From JASGDB01 sp049841315 (GTDB lineage: Bacteria > Bacteroidota > Bacteroidia > Flavobacteriales > Weeksellaceae): a DNA stretch of 51,304 nucleotides. The number at the start of each line of letters is the position of its first letter. Position 1 is the stretch's first letter. The notes under the pieces were generated by a model. The model ran no database searches. It was not told where the DNA came from and saw only the letters and a list, made by a program, of their open reading frames with translations. Below, in pieces: positions 40,184 to 49,686 of the stretch. Location of the stretch: the NCBI GenBank assembly GCA_049841315.1, contig JASGDB010000145.1:1-51304 (forward strand), given 5' to 3'. A program made the translations under genes and the position numbers.

Positions 40184-40191
40184 TATTTTTG
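40184..40191 (+). promoter_or_regulatory. -7 box TATTTTTG for the SAM hydroxide adenosyltransferase gene
   Basis: A perfect TAnnTTTG match 21 bases before the ATG at 40213. Confidence 0.5.
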
Positions 40192-40212
40192 CAGGAAAGT
40201 CAGAAAATTCAG

Positions 40213-41040
40213 ATGCCGATTATTACCCTTACTTCAGATTACGGATTAACAGATTACCGGGTTGCCGCCATTAAAGGTAAAATTCTGAGCCTGAATGAAG
40301 ACATCAAAATCGTTGATATTTCACACGATATTCAGGCGTATAATCTTTCTCAGACTTCGTATATCGTGCGGAATGCTTATCGCTTTTTCCCAAAAGGAAC
40401 GGTGCATATTATTTCCGTGGACAGTTTTTATACAAAACATCGAAAATCGATTGTGTACAAGGCAGATGAGCAGTATTTCATCGCTGCGGATAATGGCGTT
40501 CTCAGCCTGGTTTTTTTCGACCAGAAGCCGGAAGCGGTTTACGAAATCACGTTCAACAACCGTTTTGATGATGTGGTGGAATTCGTGAGTACGGATATTT
40601 TTGTTCCCGTGGCGGTTCACCTTCAAAACGGAGGACTTCCGGAGGTAATCGGAAGACCATACAAAACCCCGAAACAGATAAAATTCCTGAAACCAACCAT
40701 CAACAAACAGGAAAAAATGATTATCGGAGAGGTAATGTACATTGACCATTTCGGGAATTTGATTTCCAATATCAGTAAAAGTTTTTTTGATAAAATGATG
40801 GTGAATTATCAGTCATTTAAAATCAAAATCCGAAGTCTCGTATTCACAGAAATGCATGAATATTACACCGATGTGGTGAAAGACTGGGAACATGAAACCG
40901 ATTATCACAGCCGTCAGGTCGCCATTTTCAATGAAGCCGGACTTCTGGAACTTTCCATTTACAAAGGACACAAAACCAACGGAGCTTCCACGCTTTTCGG
41001 CATGAATACCGGAGATAAGATTTATATTGAGTTTGAATAA
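40213..41040 (+). CDS. S-adenosylmethionine hydroxide adenosyltransferase family (DUF62)
   Basis: A 275-residue protein of the SAM-hydrolase/fluorinase-like family, starting MPIITLTSDYGLTDYRVAAI. It has the conserved Asp/His pair in DISHDIQAYN and the substrate loop FVSTDIFVPVAVHL, with IDHFGNLISNIS in the second domain. Family enzymes use an activated water to split SAM into adenosine and methionine. The ATG at 40213 is chosen because the preceding codons overlap the promoter. Confidence 0.9.
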   Translation: MPIITLTSDYGLTDYRVAAIKGKILSLNEDIKIVDISHDIQAYNLSQTSYIVRNAYRFFPKGTVHIISVDSFYTKHRKSIVYKADEQYFIAADNGVLSLVFFDQKPEAVYEITFNNRFDDVVEFVSTDIFVPVAVHLQNGGLPEVIGRPYKTPKQIKFLKPTINKQEKMIIGEVMYIDHFGNLISNISKSFFDKMMVNYQSFKIKIRSLVFTEMHEYYTDVVKDWEHETDYHSRQVAIFNEAGLLELSIYKGHKTNGASTLFGMNTGDKIYIEFE

Positions 41041-41198
41041 CCATCAAATATATAACCTTTTTCAGAGTATGTAATTTGGAAAAAATTGTTGTATAAATTC
41101 ATATCAATAGGAGTGAATTTTTGATTTTTATTTATAAAAAACGGCCAAACCTTCCAGTTTCAGCATTAAAAAAATTATGCTGAGTATAATGTTTTTTA

Positions 41199-41206
41199 TA
41201 TATTTG
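41199..41206 (+). promoter_or_regulatory. -7 box TATATTTG for the desaturase gene
   Basis: A perfect TAnnTTTG match 19 bases before the ATG at 41226. Confidence 0.55.
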
Positions 41207-41225
41207 CGATAACCATAATTTTTCA

Positions 41226-42206
41226 ATGAATAAACTTTTTACAAAATTTGAAGTCATGGAAACCATCGGGAAAAAGATGGATGACTTTATTGCCGCATAC
41301 CTTACCCCGATTGAAAAAATCTGGCAACCGTCCGACTTCCTGCCGGACAGCTCGAGAGATACATTCAAAGATGAAATTGATGAACTTCGGGAATTTGCCC
41401 ACGAAATGCCTTATGACCTTTTCGTAACCCTTATAGGCGACTGTATCACCGAAGAAGCTCTGCCGACTTACGAATCGTGGATTATGGATATCGACGGCGT
41501 TGACCAGCAGGACAGAAATAACGGCTGGACTAAATGGACAAGAGCATGGACTGCCGAAGAAAACCGCCACGGAGATTTGCTCGGAAAATACCTTTATCTC
41601 TGCGGAAGAGTCAATATGAGGGAAATGGAAATTACCACGCAGTACCTCATTAATGACGGCTTCGACATTGAAACAGGAAATGACCCTTACCGCAATTTCG
41701 TGTATACAAGTTTTCAGGAAACGGCGACCAATATTTCGCACCGCAGAGTAGGAACACTCGCAAAACAGACAGGAAACAAAAAACTGGCGCAGATGTGCGG
41801 AATGATTGCGGCCGATGAAGCGAGACACGCCAAAGCCTATAAACATTTTGTAGGAGAAATTTTCGAGATGGATGCTTCGGAAATGATGCTTGCCTTTGAA
41901 AAAATGATGAAATCCAAAATCGTAATGCCTGCACACCTGATGCGCGAATCCGGACAGAAAGCCGGAGAACTCTGGGAGCATTTTTCCGATGCCGCACAGC
42001 GTTGCATGGTCTACACGGCGCAGGATTATATCAATATTCTGAAAGAACTTTTGGTAGAATGGAAAATCGAATCCATCACAGGGCTCAACGATACTGCGGA
42101 TAAAGCGAGAGATTATCTGCTGAGGCTTCCTGACCGTTTGCAGAGAATTACAGACCGCATGCAGACACCCGAACTACCTTATGCTTTTAAATGGGTTAAA
42201 AGTTAA
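41226..42206 (+). CDS. Acyl-ACP desaturase
   Basis: A 326-residue soluble di-iron desaturase. The two iron motifs are TAEENRHGDLL (EENRHG) and AADEARHAKAY (DEARH), separated by about 90 residues as in stearoyl-ACP delta-9 desaturase. A further conserved acid lies in IGDCITEEALPTYESW. It introduces a double bond into acyl-ACP for membrane lipids. It appears monocistronic, with a terminator downstream. Confidence 0.94.
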   Translation: MNKLFTKFEVMETIGKKMDDFIAAYLTPIEKIWQPSDFLPDSSRDTFKDEIDELREFAHEMPYDLFVTLIGDCITEEALPTYESWIMDIDGVDQQDRNNGWTKWTRAWTAEENRHGDLLGKYLYLCGRVNMREMEITTQYLINDGFDIETGNDPYRNFVYTSFQETATNISHRRVGTLAKQTGNKKLAQMCGMIAADEARHAKAYKHFVGEIFEMDASEMMLAFEKMMKSKIVMPAHLMRESGQKAGELWEHFSDAAQRCMVYTAQDYINILKELLVEWKIESITGLNDTADKARDYLLRLPDRLQRITDRMQTPELPYAFKWVKS

Positions 42207-42302
42207 AAAAAAAACAGTAAAATATATTTTAGAGAAGCCTTGTCAAAGATTTTTGTAAATGTGAACACAAAGCGAAATCCGCCAAAGGCATATGAACAAC
42301 AA

Positions 42303-42330
42303 AAACCCCGAATTTTATTCGGGGTTTAAA
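42303..42330 (+). terminator. Terminator after the desaturase gene
   Basis: Stem ACCCCGAA / TTCGGGGT with a TTTTA loop, then TTT and A-rich sequence. Confidence 0.85.
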
Positions 42331-42387
42331 AAGTTGAATCCGCTTTGCGGATTCTGGTGTTGCAAACTAATATGGTTTTATGGAAAA

Positions 42388-42822
42388 TTACATCACTTGA
42401 AGTTCTTTAACTTCACTTGTATTGATGACATTATCGAATCCTTCTGATTTTAATCCATTGTATAAAACTATGTCGCCAGTCCACAAATAAGCATCTAAAT
42501 AAAGAGCCAATGCAACAAAAGCAACATCATCAGGGTCAATATCAGATACCAATTTTTCGGCTTCTATCCAATATTTTTTCGGGATTATTTCCAAACTTAA
42601 ACATTCAATATGTTTGAAAATACGATACTTGGCAATATTTAACTGCTCATCGGTTAGTTTAGATGCTTTCTTTAATTTTTCGTGATGATTGCCGAGTTCC
42701 AAATATAAATATTCGCTGGAATAAAAATGAAATTTACTACTCCCAATAATGAGTTCTGCAATCGCACTATTGGTGTTTACCAACGAACTGAATACAACAT
42801 TGGTATCTACAACAATTTTCAT
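42388..42822 (-). CDS. PIN-family toxin (COG1569-like)
   Basis: A 144-residue PIN-domain protein. VVDTNVVFSSLVNTNSAIAE at the N-terminus and SDIDPDDVAFVALALYLDAY with the terminal LWTGDIVLY supply the acidic Mg site. It is the PIN subfamily found as a toxin component in TA systems. Its start overlaps the antitoxin stop by 4 bases (ATGA). Confidence 0.88.
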   Translation of the reverse strand: MKIVVDTNVVFSSLVNTNSAIAELIIGSSKFHFYSSEYLYLELGNHHEKLKKASKLTDEQLNIAKYRIFKHIECLSLEIIPKKYWIEAEKLVSDIDPDDVAFVALALYLDAYLWTGDIVLYNGLKSEGFDNVINTSEVKELQVM

Positions 42823-43022
42823 TTGATGAACTTTTCACGGTTTTTTGCCCACCAACCTTTATTTACGGATTTTGCAATTTTATCCACATCGCTTTGTTTT
42901 GCTTGGCTTTGCGAAGTCGCTTCTTTATAAAACATCAAATCTATGATGCGCTGAATTTCATCAAATTTTACCGTTCCGGATAACCGTATTACAATTTCGT
43001 CATTTACTCTTTCTACAACCAT
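42819..43022 (-). CDS. Antitoxin partner of the PIN toxin
   Basis: A 67-residue protein: MVVERVNDEIVIRLSGTVKF, then DEIQRIIDLMFYKEATSQSQ and a basic end. The N-terminal strand-turn-strand resembles AbrB- or RHH-like antitoxin starts. The 4-base overlap with the PIN gene and a -7 box TAGATTTG on the minus strand (43060-43053) support a coupled pair. Confidence 0.8.
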   Translation of the reverse strand: MVVERVNDEIVIRLSGTVKFDEIQRIIDLMFYKEATSQSQAKQSDVDKIAKSVNKGWWAKNREKFIK

Positions 43023-43081
43023 AACGCTTTGTTTTTTTTATTTTTTTCTAAACAAATCTACAAAATAATTTCAGAAAAAAG

Positions 43082-43275
43082 AGCAACGAAGTTGCGACAT
43101 CAATAGCATAGGGTGAAACCCTATGAAAAATAATAAAATCCCAAAACAAAAGAGGTGCGAAGCACCGACATATTTTTTTTCTAATATATCGGTGCTTCGC
43201 ACCTTTTTTATTTTTTTCGTTTTCTATTTCATAGAGCGTTGCCCTATGCTATTGATGTCGCGGCTTCGCCGCTTC
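43082..43275. repeat. Nested inverted repeat: two opposed twin-hairpin repeats around a 21-bp hairpin
   Basis: Outer copies: GCGACATCAATAGCATAGGG on the plus strand (about 43094-43113) and its reverse complement near 43240-43260. Inner hairpin: AGGTGCGAAGCACCGACATAT (43153-43173) against 43184-43204, with one mismatch and a T-rich tail. It sits directly at the 3' end of the giant adhesin gene and between convergent ends, so the inner hairpin may also terminate transcription. Confidence 0.85.
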
Positions 43276-43278
43276 GCA

Positions 43279-46200
43279 CTACTCCTTCACAATTTTCCTC
43301 GCTACGGTTTCCCCCGATTTTGCAACTGCGGTTACGATATAAACGCCGTTTGCAAGATTGGAAACATCAACCGTTTTTCCGGTAGAAGAAATTTGTTTTA
43401 CCGTTCTTCCAGAAAGGTCTGTAATTCTGATGTTGGAAACTTCTTCGGAGAAATAGAGAATTTCTTTTACGGGATTCGGGTAAACCAGCAATTTGTCTTT
43501 CAAAACAGAAACTGCGGAAAGTGTTCCTCCCAGATACTCATACGCTCCCAAATCTATTACCGTATCATAAACCCTTGCGTTGCCTGCCAAATCTGTTGTG
43601 GTGGTATTGAGCGAATTGCTTCCTGCATTGATGGCGGGCGAACCGCTTTTCAAAGTATAATCGCCGTTGGTTGGGTCGGTGAAAATATCAGCAGCGGTAA
43701 TTCCCGTTGCATCAATATTGCCGCTGGCGGTAGAAGATGAACCTTGTATCAAAGAATAATTTGCGGTGTAGGTGCCGGTGAGGTTATCCCAGATAATGCT
43801 GTTGTTCAGGGTGAGCGAAGTGGTGGCTTTTACTCCGGAATTGCCGTTGTTTGCCGTAGTTACATTTGTAAATGTGTTCGTTCCTCCAATGAGGTATATA
43901 TTTCCTTCGCCCGACATATAAGATAGATACGCCGTATTGTCGGTAATAGCACAATTGGTCATCGTAAGCGAACCTCCGTTGGCATATATCGTCCCTCTTT
44001 CTGCGGTGTTGTTCCTGAAAATACTGTTGCTTACTGTTACGGATGAGGAGGTATTATACATTACCGAGCCGTAAATGGAAGCATAATTGCCCGTGAACAG
44101 ACAGCCGTCAAACGTGGGCGACGACTGGTCGTTATACACTGCACCTCCTCTGCCTGCAATACCGGCTGTAAGACTACTGTTTGCAAAAATGCTGTTGCTG
44201 ATTATGGGCGAAGAATTAAAGTTGTACATCGCTCCTCCTCCGTACGACAGTGTTATTCCTGCCTTATTGTCTCTGAATACCAGATTTTTGAGTGTAGGTG
44301 AAGCATATTCATTACGCATACCGCCACCGCTACTACTCACGGCTCTGCCGTTGTAAAGCGTGAAGCCGTCCAAAACGGCGGTATTGTCCATAGCCGTGGT
44401 GGAAGTAAATACGTTCCAGACAACGGGTCTTACGGCTTGTCCGTTGAGGATAGAGCCTCCCCCAACCCCTCCTAAGGAGGGGAGTTCTGACGGTAGAATA
44501 CGGTTATGGGTTAAATCCGTTATCCCGTTATCGGGGTCGAAACCGCCGTAGATTTCCACGCCGTTTTTCATAATGAACGAGGTGCTGCCTACGTTGTACG
44601 TTCCGATTTCCACGAACACTTTTTGCACCCCGAAGGTGTGAATGGCGTTGTGCAAATCAGCGGTGGCATCGTCCCAGCTGCTTCCGGTCCCGGTGCCGTC
44701 TGTTTTTACATATACGATACCGTTTGCAGGGGTTATCGGCATATAAGAGCTTTCGTAAGCCCCCATATCTATCACTTCACTATTATAAACCCTTTCGTTT
44801 CCGGCCAAATCTGTTGAGGTGGCATTAAGTGCGTTACTTCCTGCATTGATGGCGGGCGAACCTGCTTTTAGCGTGTAATCTCCGTTGGCGTAATCCGTGA
44901 AAACGTAATCGGTGGTAATGCCTGTGGCATCAATATTACCGTTTGCTGTACCGGTATTGCCTTCTATTAAGGAATATTGTGGCGTGTAAGCTCCCGTAAC
45001 CGTTCCGTAAATAATGGAATTATTGATTTCGGGCGTTCCTGCCGTGATTTCCATTGCGGCAGTTGCGGGTTGCAAAGGTGCCGCATTGTTGGCAATGGTA
45101 ACGTTGGTCAATACCGGATTGCCCGACAGGTTGCGGATACCGCCACCCCAACGCTGGGTGCTGTTGCCCGAAATAAGCACATTGGTCAGTTTAAGTGCCG
45201 AATTTTCGTTGAAAATACCGCCACCGCCGGCACCTCCTGTTGCCAGGGTTGCCGTGTTTTCTTTGATTATTACATTGGTAAATTCCGAATTTGAGTTATT
45301 GTTCCGCACACCTCCACCATATTGTGCGGTATTATTGGTTATAATGGTATTGCTCAATGTAATCGGTGCATATACATTGTAAATCCCTCCGCCCGAAGTG
45401 GCTGCCGTGCTGTTTTTGATAACCAGATTGTTGAATGTAGGCGATACATTAATATTATACATTGCACCGCCGTGGTTTCCGTATCCGTTCATCAACGTAA
45501 AGCCGTCCAAAAGGGCAGTTGCCGTCAGTCCGTTGTTATCGTTGTAAATAGCGGGTCTTGTATTTTCTCCGTTCAGTACAGAACCTGTTACGGTTTCGGT
45601 CGGTATGGTTCGGGTAGTCCAGTCGGTGGTATTGTCCACAGGGTTGAAGCCGCCGTAGATTTCCACGCCGTTTTTCATCACGAACGATGAACTTCCTACG
45701 CTATAATTTCCGGTGGCTACATACACTTTTTGTGTCCCTGTGCCGTTAATGGCATCTTTCAGTTCGGAGGTGGCATTTGCCCAGCTGTTGCCGGTTCCGT
45801 TGCCTGTGGCACTTGGTTTTACATATACAATGCCATTGGCATCGGGAATGATGACCGTCTGAAATTCATAAGCACCCATATCGATGTTTTGGCTCGATAA
45901 ACGGAGATTTCCTGCGAGGTCTTTGGTCGCTGAACTTAAACCCGTAAACCAGGCATTGCTTCCTGCATTGATAGCAGGCGATACGTCAGACAATTGAAAA
46001 TCCGTTCCCGAAAACAATGGATTGGAGCCTACCAGATTGTTATCGCCCGAACTGCCTGTGGTATAAAGCTGCGTAATGCTGTTTTTGAGCGTAAGGGTGG
46101 CACTGTTGTTTTCTATATCGGCTCCGGCAACGGTTGCATCACTGTTTTTCTGGTTGTTCCAGATAATGCTGTTATATATTACAGGAGCAGAGCCGCTGCC

Positions 46201-48543
46201 GTTGTTATAAACGCCCGCACCGCCCATTGTTCCGGTGGTGGTAATGAGTTTGTTTTCGGTAATGGTCGTGTTGATGATAACCGGCGAAGAACCGGCGTTG
46301 TTGGATATACCGGCGCCATATACATTGCCTGTTGCATTTGCCGCAATATTGTTGCTGATAACCGTATTGCTGATGAGCGGGCTGGAATTGTCATTGTACA
46401 TACCTGCTCCTGCTGCGGTGGCTCCGTTTCCTCTGATAACCAAATTCCGCAGCGTGGGCGAAGCATACACATTGCGGATACCTGCACCATAGGTGTATGA
46501 ACCGTTGTAAATGGTAAATCCGTCCAAAACGGCGGTGTTGTCCATCGCTGTTGCGGAGGTAAACACGTTCCAGATGACAGGTCTTACGCCTTGTCCGTTC
46601 AATACCGAACCCTGCAAGTTGGCAGCGTTTGGCATGATGCGGCTGTGGGTCAAATCGGTAATGCCGTTATCAGGGTCGAAACCGCCGTAAATGGCAACGC
46701 CGTTTTTCATAATAAAACTGGTGCTGCCCACGTCGTAAGTTCCTTTGGCTACGAATATTTCGCTGATGCTGCCGCACCCTGCTGCTGCCGTCAGTGCCGT
46801 GTGCAGGTCGCCCAGGGCATCGCTCCAACTGCTTCCGCTTCCTGTGCCGCCCGTTGCTACGTACAAACGGCTGCCATATACGGTAAGTGCCGCTTCTGAT
46901 GACGTAGTCGTGCCGCAAGTACCGGTAACAACCACTTTGTAATTGGCGGCTGCATCGGCTGCGGTAGGGTTGGTAAAGGTAAGCGTGGCGGTTGTAGCAC
47001 CCGATATTACGCTGTTATTGGTTAAAGCGGTAGTGCCTTTGTACCATTGATAGGTCAAGCCTGTACCTGTGGCTGTAACGCTCATCGTGGTAGTGCCGGA
47101 CGGACAGCCGAGTACGCTGACGGGCTGCGAAGTGATAGCAGGTAGCGCACCTACCACAATGCTTGTAGTTGCCAGAGCATCGCCGGCAGTAAGATAACCC
47201 GCTAAAGCACTTGCCGAGCCTGTGCCTGCTGTAGTGGCGGTGTAGGTTGCCGTGGCTTTGCCATTTGCCTGTATGGTGGTTTGTGCATTGCTGATAGTTC
47301 CATTAGTAGCACTGAATGTTAACGGCATACCGATAAGGCGGGACACATTAGCCAAAGACATTGTTGTACCCGCCGAATTTTGCAACACACTTGCCGTAAC
47401 CACCGTGCTACCGTTGGGGCACAATGTATTGGTGCTTGCTTCTGTTTTTAGTACGAGTTGTGGCTGTGTTGTTACTATTCCTGTCCCAAGGGAGTTGTGG
47501 TCGTGTAATACAATTTCGCTACAAGTCCCTGATGCCTGGGGATCGGTATTACAACCCCACCAGTTATTGGTAGCATCTATATCACCAACTGAATTGCCTA
47601 CATACAATGCCTCTTTGGTGGTACCACCAATTGTATTACCGCTAAAAGAATTGTAATTGAGAGTTACCGGAAAATCCGAAAAAACATAAATGGCTCCGCC
47701 TTTTCCACCATCGATACAATCGCTAACGGTATTATTATTGAAAGTATTGTTTTGGACTACCGTACTGAAACCTGCGGCGTTAGTCCCATTAAGCGCACTT
47801 ATACAAAGCGCACCGCCACCATTATCGTAATCAGCAGAAGTATTATTCCCGGTAAAGCTACAATTAGTGATACTGGCACTTCCGGCAACAGGGGTGTTAC
47901 CATAGCCATAATAATCAATATAAACTGCACCTCCCTGGGTTGATCTGGCTCCAACATTGGTGCTAATATCGCTAGCCTGATTATTAATAAAGGAACATTG
48001 GTCAATATTTACGATGCCTCCTCCTGCCATACGTAAAGCACCTCCCCCAGGATACCAATCTACTTTATTTCCTTCAAAAACGCAGTTGGTAATTGTTATA
48101 GAATTGCTATTGCCGCCAACCCAAAGAATAGCTCCACCACCGCCATAATCATTTGTTAAGTATCCATTTGTAAATTTAACGCCTGTTATGGTAGTGTTTA
48201 CATTTGCAATCATATTATAGTTGATCGCAAAAATACGGTTCTGGTTGGTAGTGGTCATATTGATGATCGTTTGCCCGGAACCTACCCCCACAATAGAAAT
48301 ATTCTGCGCAGTATTGCCAAACTGAATCTGCCCCATTGTAAGGTTATAAGTGCCGGCAGCTACATTAATGGTATGTGTGCCCCCGGCAGCATCCGCCGCC
48401 ATAATAGCCCCCCGCAACTGGTTGGTCGCCGTACCGTCGCTGGTATTCGTTACGTTATACACGGTAGCAAAAGCTGTGTTGGCAAAGCTGACCACCATTA
48501 ATAGCAATAGTGCTTTGTGTATTATATTAAAAAGTTTTTTCAT
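43279..48543 (-). CDS. Giant T9SS-secreted beta-helix adhesin
   Basis: A 1754-residue secreted protein. Signal peptide residues 1-26 (FANTAFA). A parallel beta-helix rich in GGGA/NNT turns follows (about 28-360), then a Big-1/invasin-like domain (about 370-465) and an Ig-like domain (about 469-555, TYQWYKGTTAL). Three tandem beta-helix modules begin near 558 (LYVATGGTGSGSSW), 904 (IVYVKPSATGNGTGNSW) and 1276 (IVYVKTDGTGTGSSW). Each holds a MKNGV-IYGGF motif and ends INAGSN...DLAGN...DMGAYE. The T9SS CTD begins near 1683 (LLVYPNPVKEI). Residues about 1351-1362 of the third module are encoded by a dispersed repeat. It is a predicted cell-surface adhesin or glycan-binding fibre. Confidence 0.93.
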   Translation of the reverse strand: MKKLFNIIHKALLLLMVVSFANTAFATVYNVTNTSDGTATNQLRGAIMAADAAGGTHTINVAAGTYNLTMGQIQFGNTAQNISIVGVGSGQTIINMTTTNQNRIFAINYNMIANVNTTITGVKFTNGYLTNDYGGGGAILWVGGNSNSITITNCVFEGNKVDWYPGGGALRMAGGGIVNIDQCSFINNQASDISTNVGARSTQGGAVYIDYYGYGNTPVAGSASITNCSFTGNNTSADYDNGGGALCISALNGTNAAGFSTVVQNNTFNNNTVSDCIDGGKGGAIYVFSDFPVTLNYNSFSGNTIGGTTKEALYVGNSVGDIDATNNWWGCNTDPQASGTCSEIVLHDHNSLGTGIVTTQPQLVLKTEASTNTLCPNGSTVVTASVLQNSAGTTMSLANVSRLIGMPLTFSATNGTISNAQTTIQANGKATATYTATTAGTGSASALAGYLTAGDALATTSIVVGALPAITSQPVSVLGCPSGTTTMSVTATGTGLTYQWYKGTTALTNNSVISGATTATLTFTNPTAADAAANYKVVVTGTCGTTTSSEAALTVYGSRLYVATGGTGSGSSWSDALGDLHTALTAAAGCGSISEIFVAKGTYDVGSTSFIMKNGVAIYGGFDPDNGITDLTHSRIMPNAANLQGSVLNGQGVRPVIWNVFTSATAMDNTAVLDGFTIYNGSYTYGAGIRNVYASPTLRNLVIRGNGATAAGAGMYNDNSSPLISNTVISNNIAANATGNVYGAGISNNAGSSPVIINTTITENKLITTTGTMGGAGVYNNGSGSAPVIYNSIIWNNQKNSDATVAGADIENNSATLTLKNSITQLYTTGSSGDNNLVGSNPLFSGTDFQLSDVSPAINAGSNAWFTGLSSATKDLAGNLRLSSQNIDMGAYEFQTVIIPDANGIVYVKPSATGNGTGNSWANATSELKDAINGTGTQKVYVATGNYSVGSSSFVMKNGVEIYGGFNPVDNTTDWTTRTIPTETVTGSVLNGENTRPAIYNDNNGLTATALLDGFTLMNGYGNHGGAMYNINVSPTFNNLVIKNSTAATSGGGIYNVYAPITLSNTIITNNTAQYGGGVRNNNSNSEFTNVIIKENTATLATGGAGGGGIFNENSALKLTNVLISGNSTQRWGGGIRNLSGNPVLTNVTIANNAAPLQPATAAMEITAGTPEINNSIIYGTVTGAYTPQYSLIEGNTGTANGNIDATGITTDYVFTDYANGDYTLKAGSPAINAGSNALNATSTDLAGNERVYNSEVIDMGAYESSYMPITPANGIVYVKTDGTGTGSSWDDATADLHNAIHTFGVQKVFVEIGTYNVGSTSFIMKNGVEIYGGFDPDNGITDLTHNRILPSELPSLGGVGGGSILNGQAVRPVVWNVFTSTTAMDNTAVLDGFTLYNGRAVSSSGGGMRNEYASPTLKNLVFRDNKAGITLSYGGGAMYNFNSSPIISNSIFANSSLTAGIAGRGGAVYNDQSSPTFDGCLFTGNYASIYGSVMYNTSSSVTVSNSIFRNNTAERGTIYANGGSLTMTNCAITDNTAYLSYMSGEGNIYLIGGTNTFTNVTTANNGNSGVKATTSLTLNNSIIWDNLTGTYTANYSLIQGSSSTASGNIDATGITAADIFTDPTNGDYTLKSGSPAINAGSNSLNTTTTDLAGNARVYDTVIDLGAYEYLGGTLSAVSVLKDKLLVYPNPVKEILYFSEEVSNIRITDLSGRTVKQISSTGKTVDVSNLANGVYIVTAVAKSGETVARKIVKE
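44457..44484. repeat. Dispersed CCCCTCC palindrome inside the adhesin coding sequence
   Basis: CCTCCCCCAACCCCTCCTAAGG and GAGGGG match the core of the elements at 24847 and 37618. It encodes about 11 extra residues (ELPSLGGVGGG) absent from the equivalent loop of the first module (RIMPNAANLQGSVLNG). Confidence 0.75.
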
Positions 48544-48633
48544 AAAAATAATTAATGTTAAAAGTCAATATCAAGCCTTCTTTGCTGGTAGCAACAGAAT
48601 ATGCCTGATATTGATATTGTATAAATTAGTGTG

Positions 48634-49653
48634 TTACGGATTTTCCGGAGCATATCCTCCGGCATTGATATAGAAATTTAAGCTTAGAAAAGGCATCATA
48701 TTATTATGGGCGGCATCACCACCTGCTTCTCCTATTGCATTAGTGTTCATTATCGCCCCTTTCCCTTTGTTTGTTGCATAACTTTTGATAAGAGGAGGAG
48801 ATTTTGGTTCATTAGCCCAAATGCTGTTTGTAGCTACCTGAGTATTTCCTGCCAAGGCGGCATTAGTACCGTGGCGGTGGCGAGGCAGCTGAGGTGTAGT
48901 CAGTTTTACCTCTTTTTCCCCTGCTTTTTCGCCAAGTTTATAGGAGGTCAGCTCTTCGGTTTCCCCGAAATTGACGGCTGCTCTGCCCCGCAAATCGGGC
49001 AGACAAAAGGTATCTTTACTACCGCCATAGGTGTACCCTATAATAGAAAATAAGTTAGCATACCGTGCAACAGGCACTTCCCTCCCATCGCAAAACAGCC
49101 AATTATTAGGCACCAAGGGCGTACACAAGGCTTTGACAACCCCTGTAAACTCTTCATCGTCATTGAAGCTCTCGGTAGGGTGAATGCCTTTCAGGCATAT
49201 ACAATAGTTCAGGCTTAAATAAGGCGACATATTATCGTGCGGCTGATTGCCTCCGGTATTGCTCAATGCCTTGGTACTCATTTGACTATTGGTGGTTTGC
49301 GTATATCCGGTATCTGCCGCCCAAAAGTTGTCCATCGGTGTGGCTGCATCGGCATTTTCACTACTGGCTACGGCACCGTGCCTGTGTTTGGGCATTTCCT
49401 GTATCGTAAGTTGATGCACCGAGCTGCCCTCTGATATAAATGCAGGATATCCGGCTCCGCTTCCTATGATTACTTTCCCACGCAAATCGGGTAATGCAAA
49501 GGTTTTAACACCGTCACCACCAAATCTGTTACCGAGTAAGCTATACAAATCCAGATGATTAATAACCTGTAATAACTGTCCCTCACATTTTGCCCAGCCT
49601 ACCGGTGCAAAATCAAATGCGAATAAGCTTATTTCTGATGTATATTCTTCCAT
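48634..49653 (-). CDS. Tandem phage tail collar (MDP-like) protein
   Basis: A 339-residue protein made of two tail-collar domains (about 1-160 and 165-339). Each has the pattern GW..C-G, an LYSLLGNRFGGDGVKTFALPDLRG block, an HRHG motif and an NNMxPxLSLNxxI end. Single-domain relatives are called tail collar or microcystin-dependent proteins. No signal peptide is seen. It is encoded between a collar gene and the giant adhesin, all on the minus strand. No other phage structural gene is present. Confidence 0.88.
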   Translation of the reverse strand: MEEYTSEISLFAFDFAPVGWAKCEGQLLQVINHLDLYSLLGNRFGGDGVKTFALPDLRGKVIIGSGAGYPAFISEGSSVHQLTIQEMPKHRHGAVASSENADAATPMDNFWAADTGYTQTTNSQMSTKALSNTGGNQPHDNMSPYLSLNYCICLKGIHPTESFNDDEEFTGVVKALCTPLVPNNWLFCDGREVPVARYANLFSIIGYTYGGSKDTFCLPDLRGRAAVNFGETEELTSYKLGEKAGEKEVKLTTPQLPRHRHGTNAALAGNTQVATNSIWANEPKSPPLIKSYATNKGKGAIMNTNAIGEAGGDAAHNNMMPFLSLNFYINAGGYAPENP

Positions 49654-49686
49654 AAATTCTTGTATTAATGTTATTTTGTTGAATAA

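Noticed and set aside
41223..41981. Minus-strand open frame (252 codons) opposite the acyl-ACP desaturase
   Set aside because: The plus strand encodes both di-iron motifs in frame. The minus frame has no recognisable fold.
43123..47943. Many plus-strand open frames opposite the giant adhesin
   Set aside because: They are antisense readings of a repetitive GC-richer beta-helix gene, Gly/Val/Pro-rich or Cys-rich in turn, and interrupted at each module.
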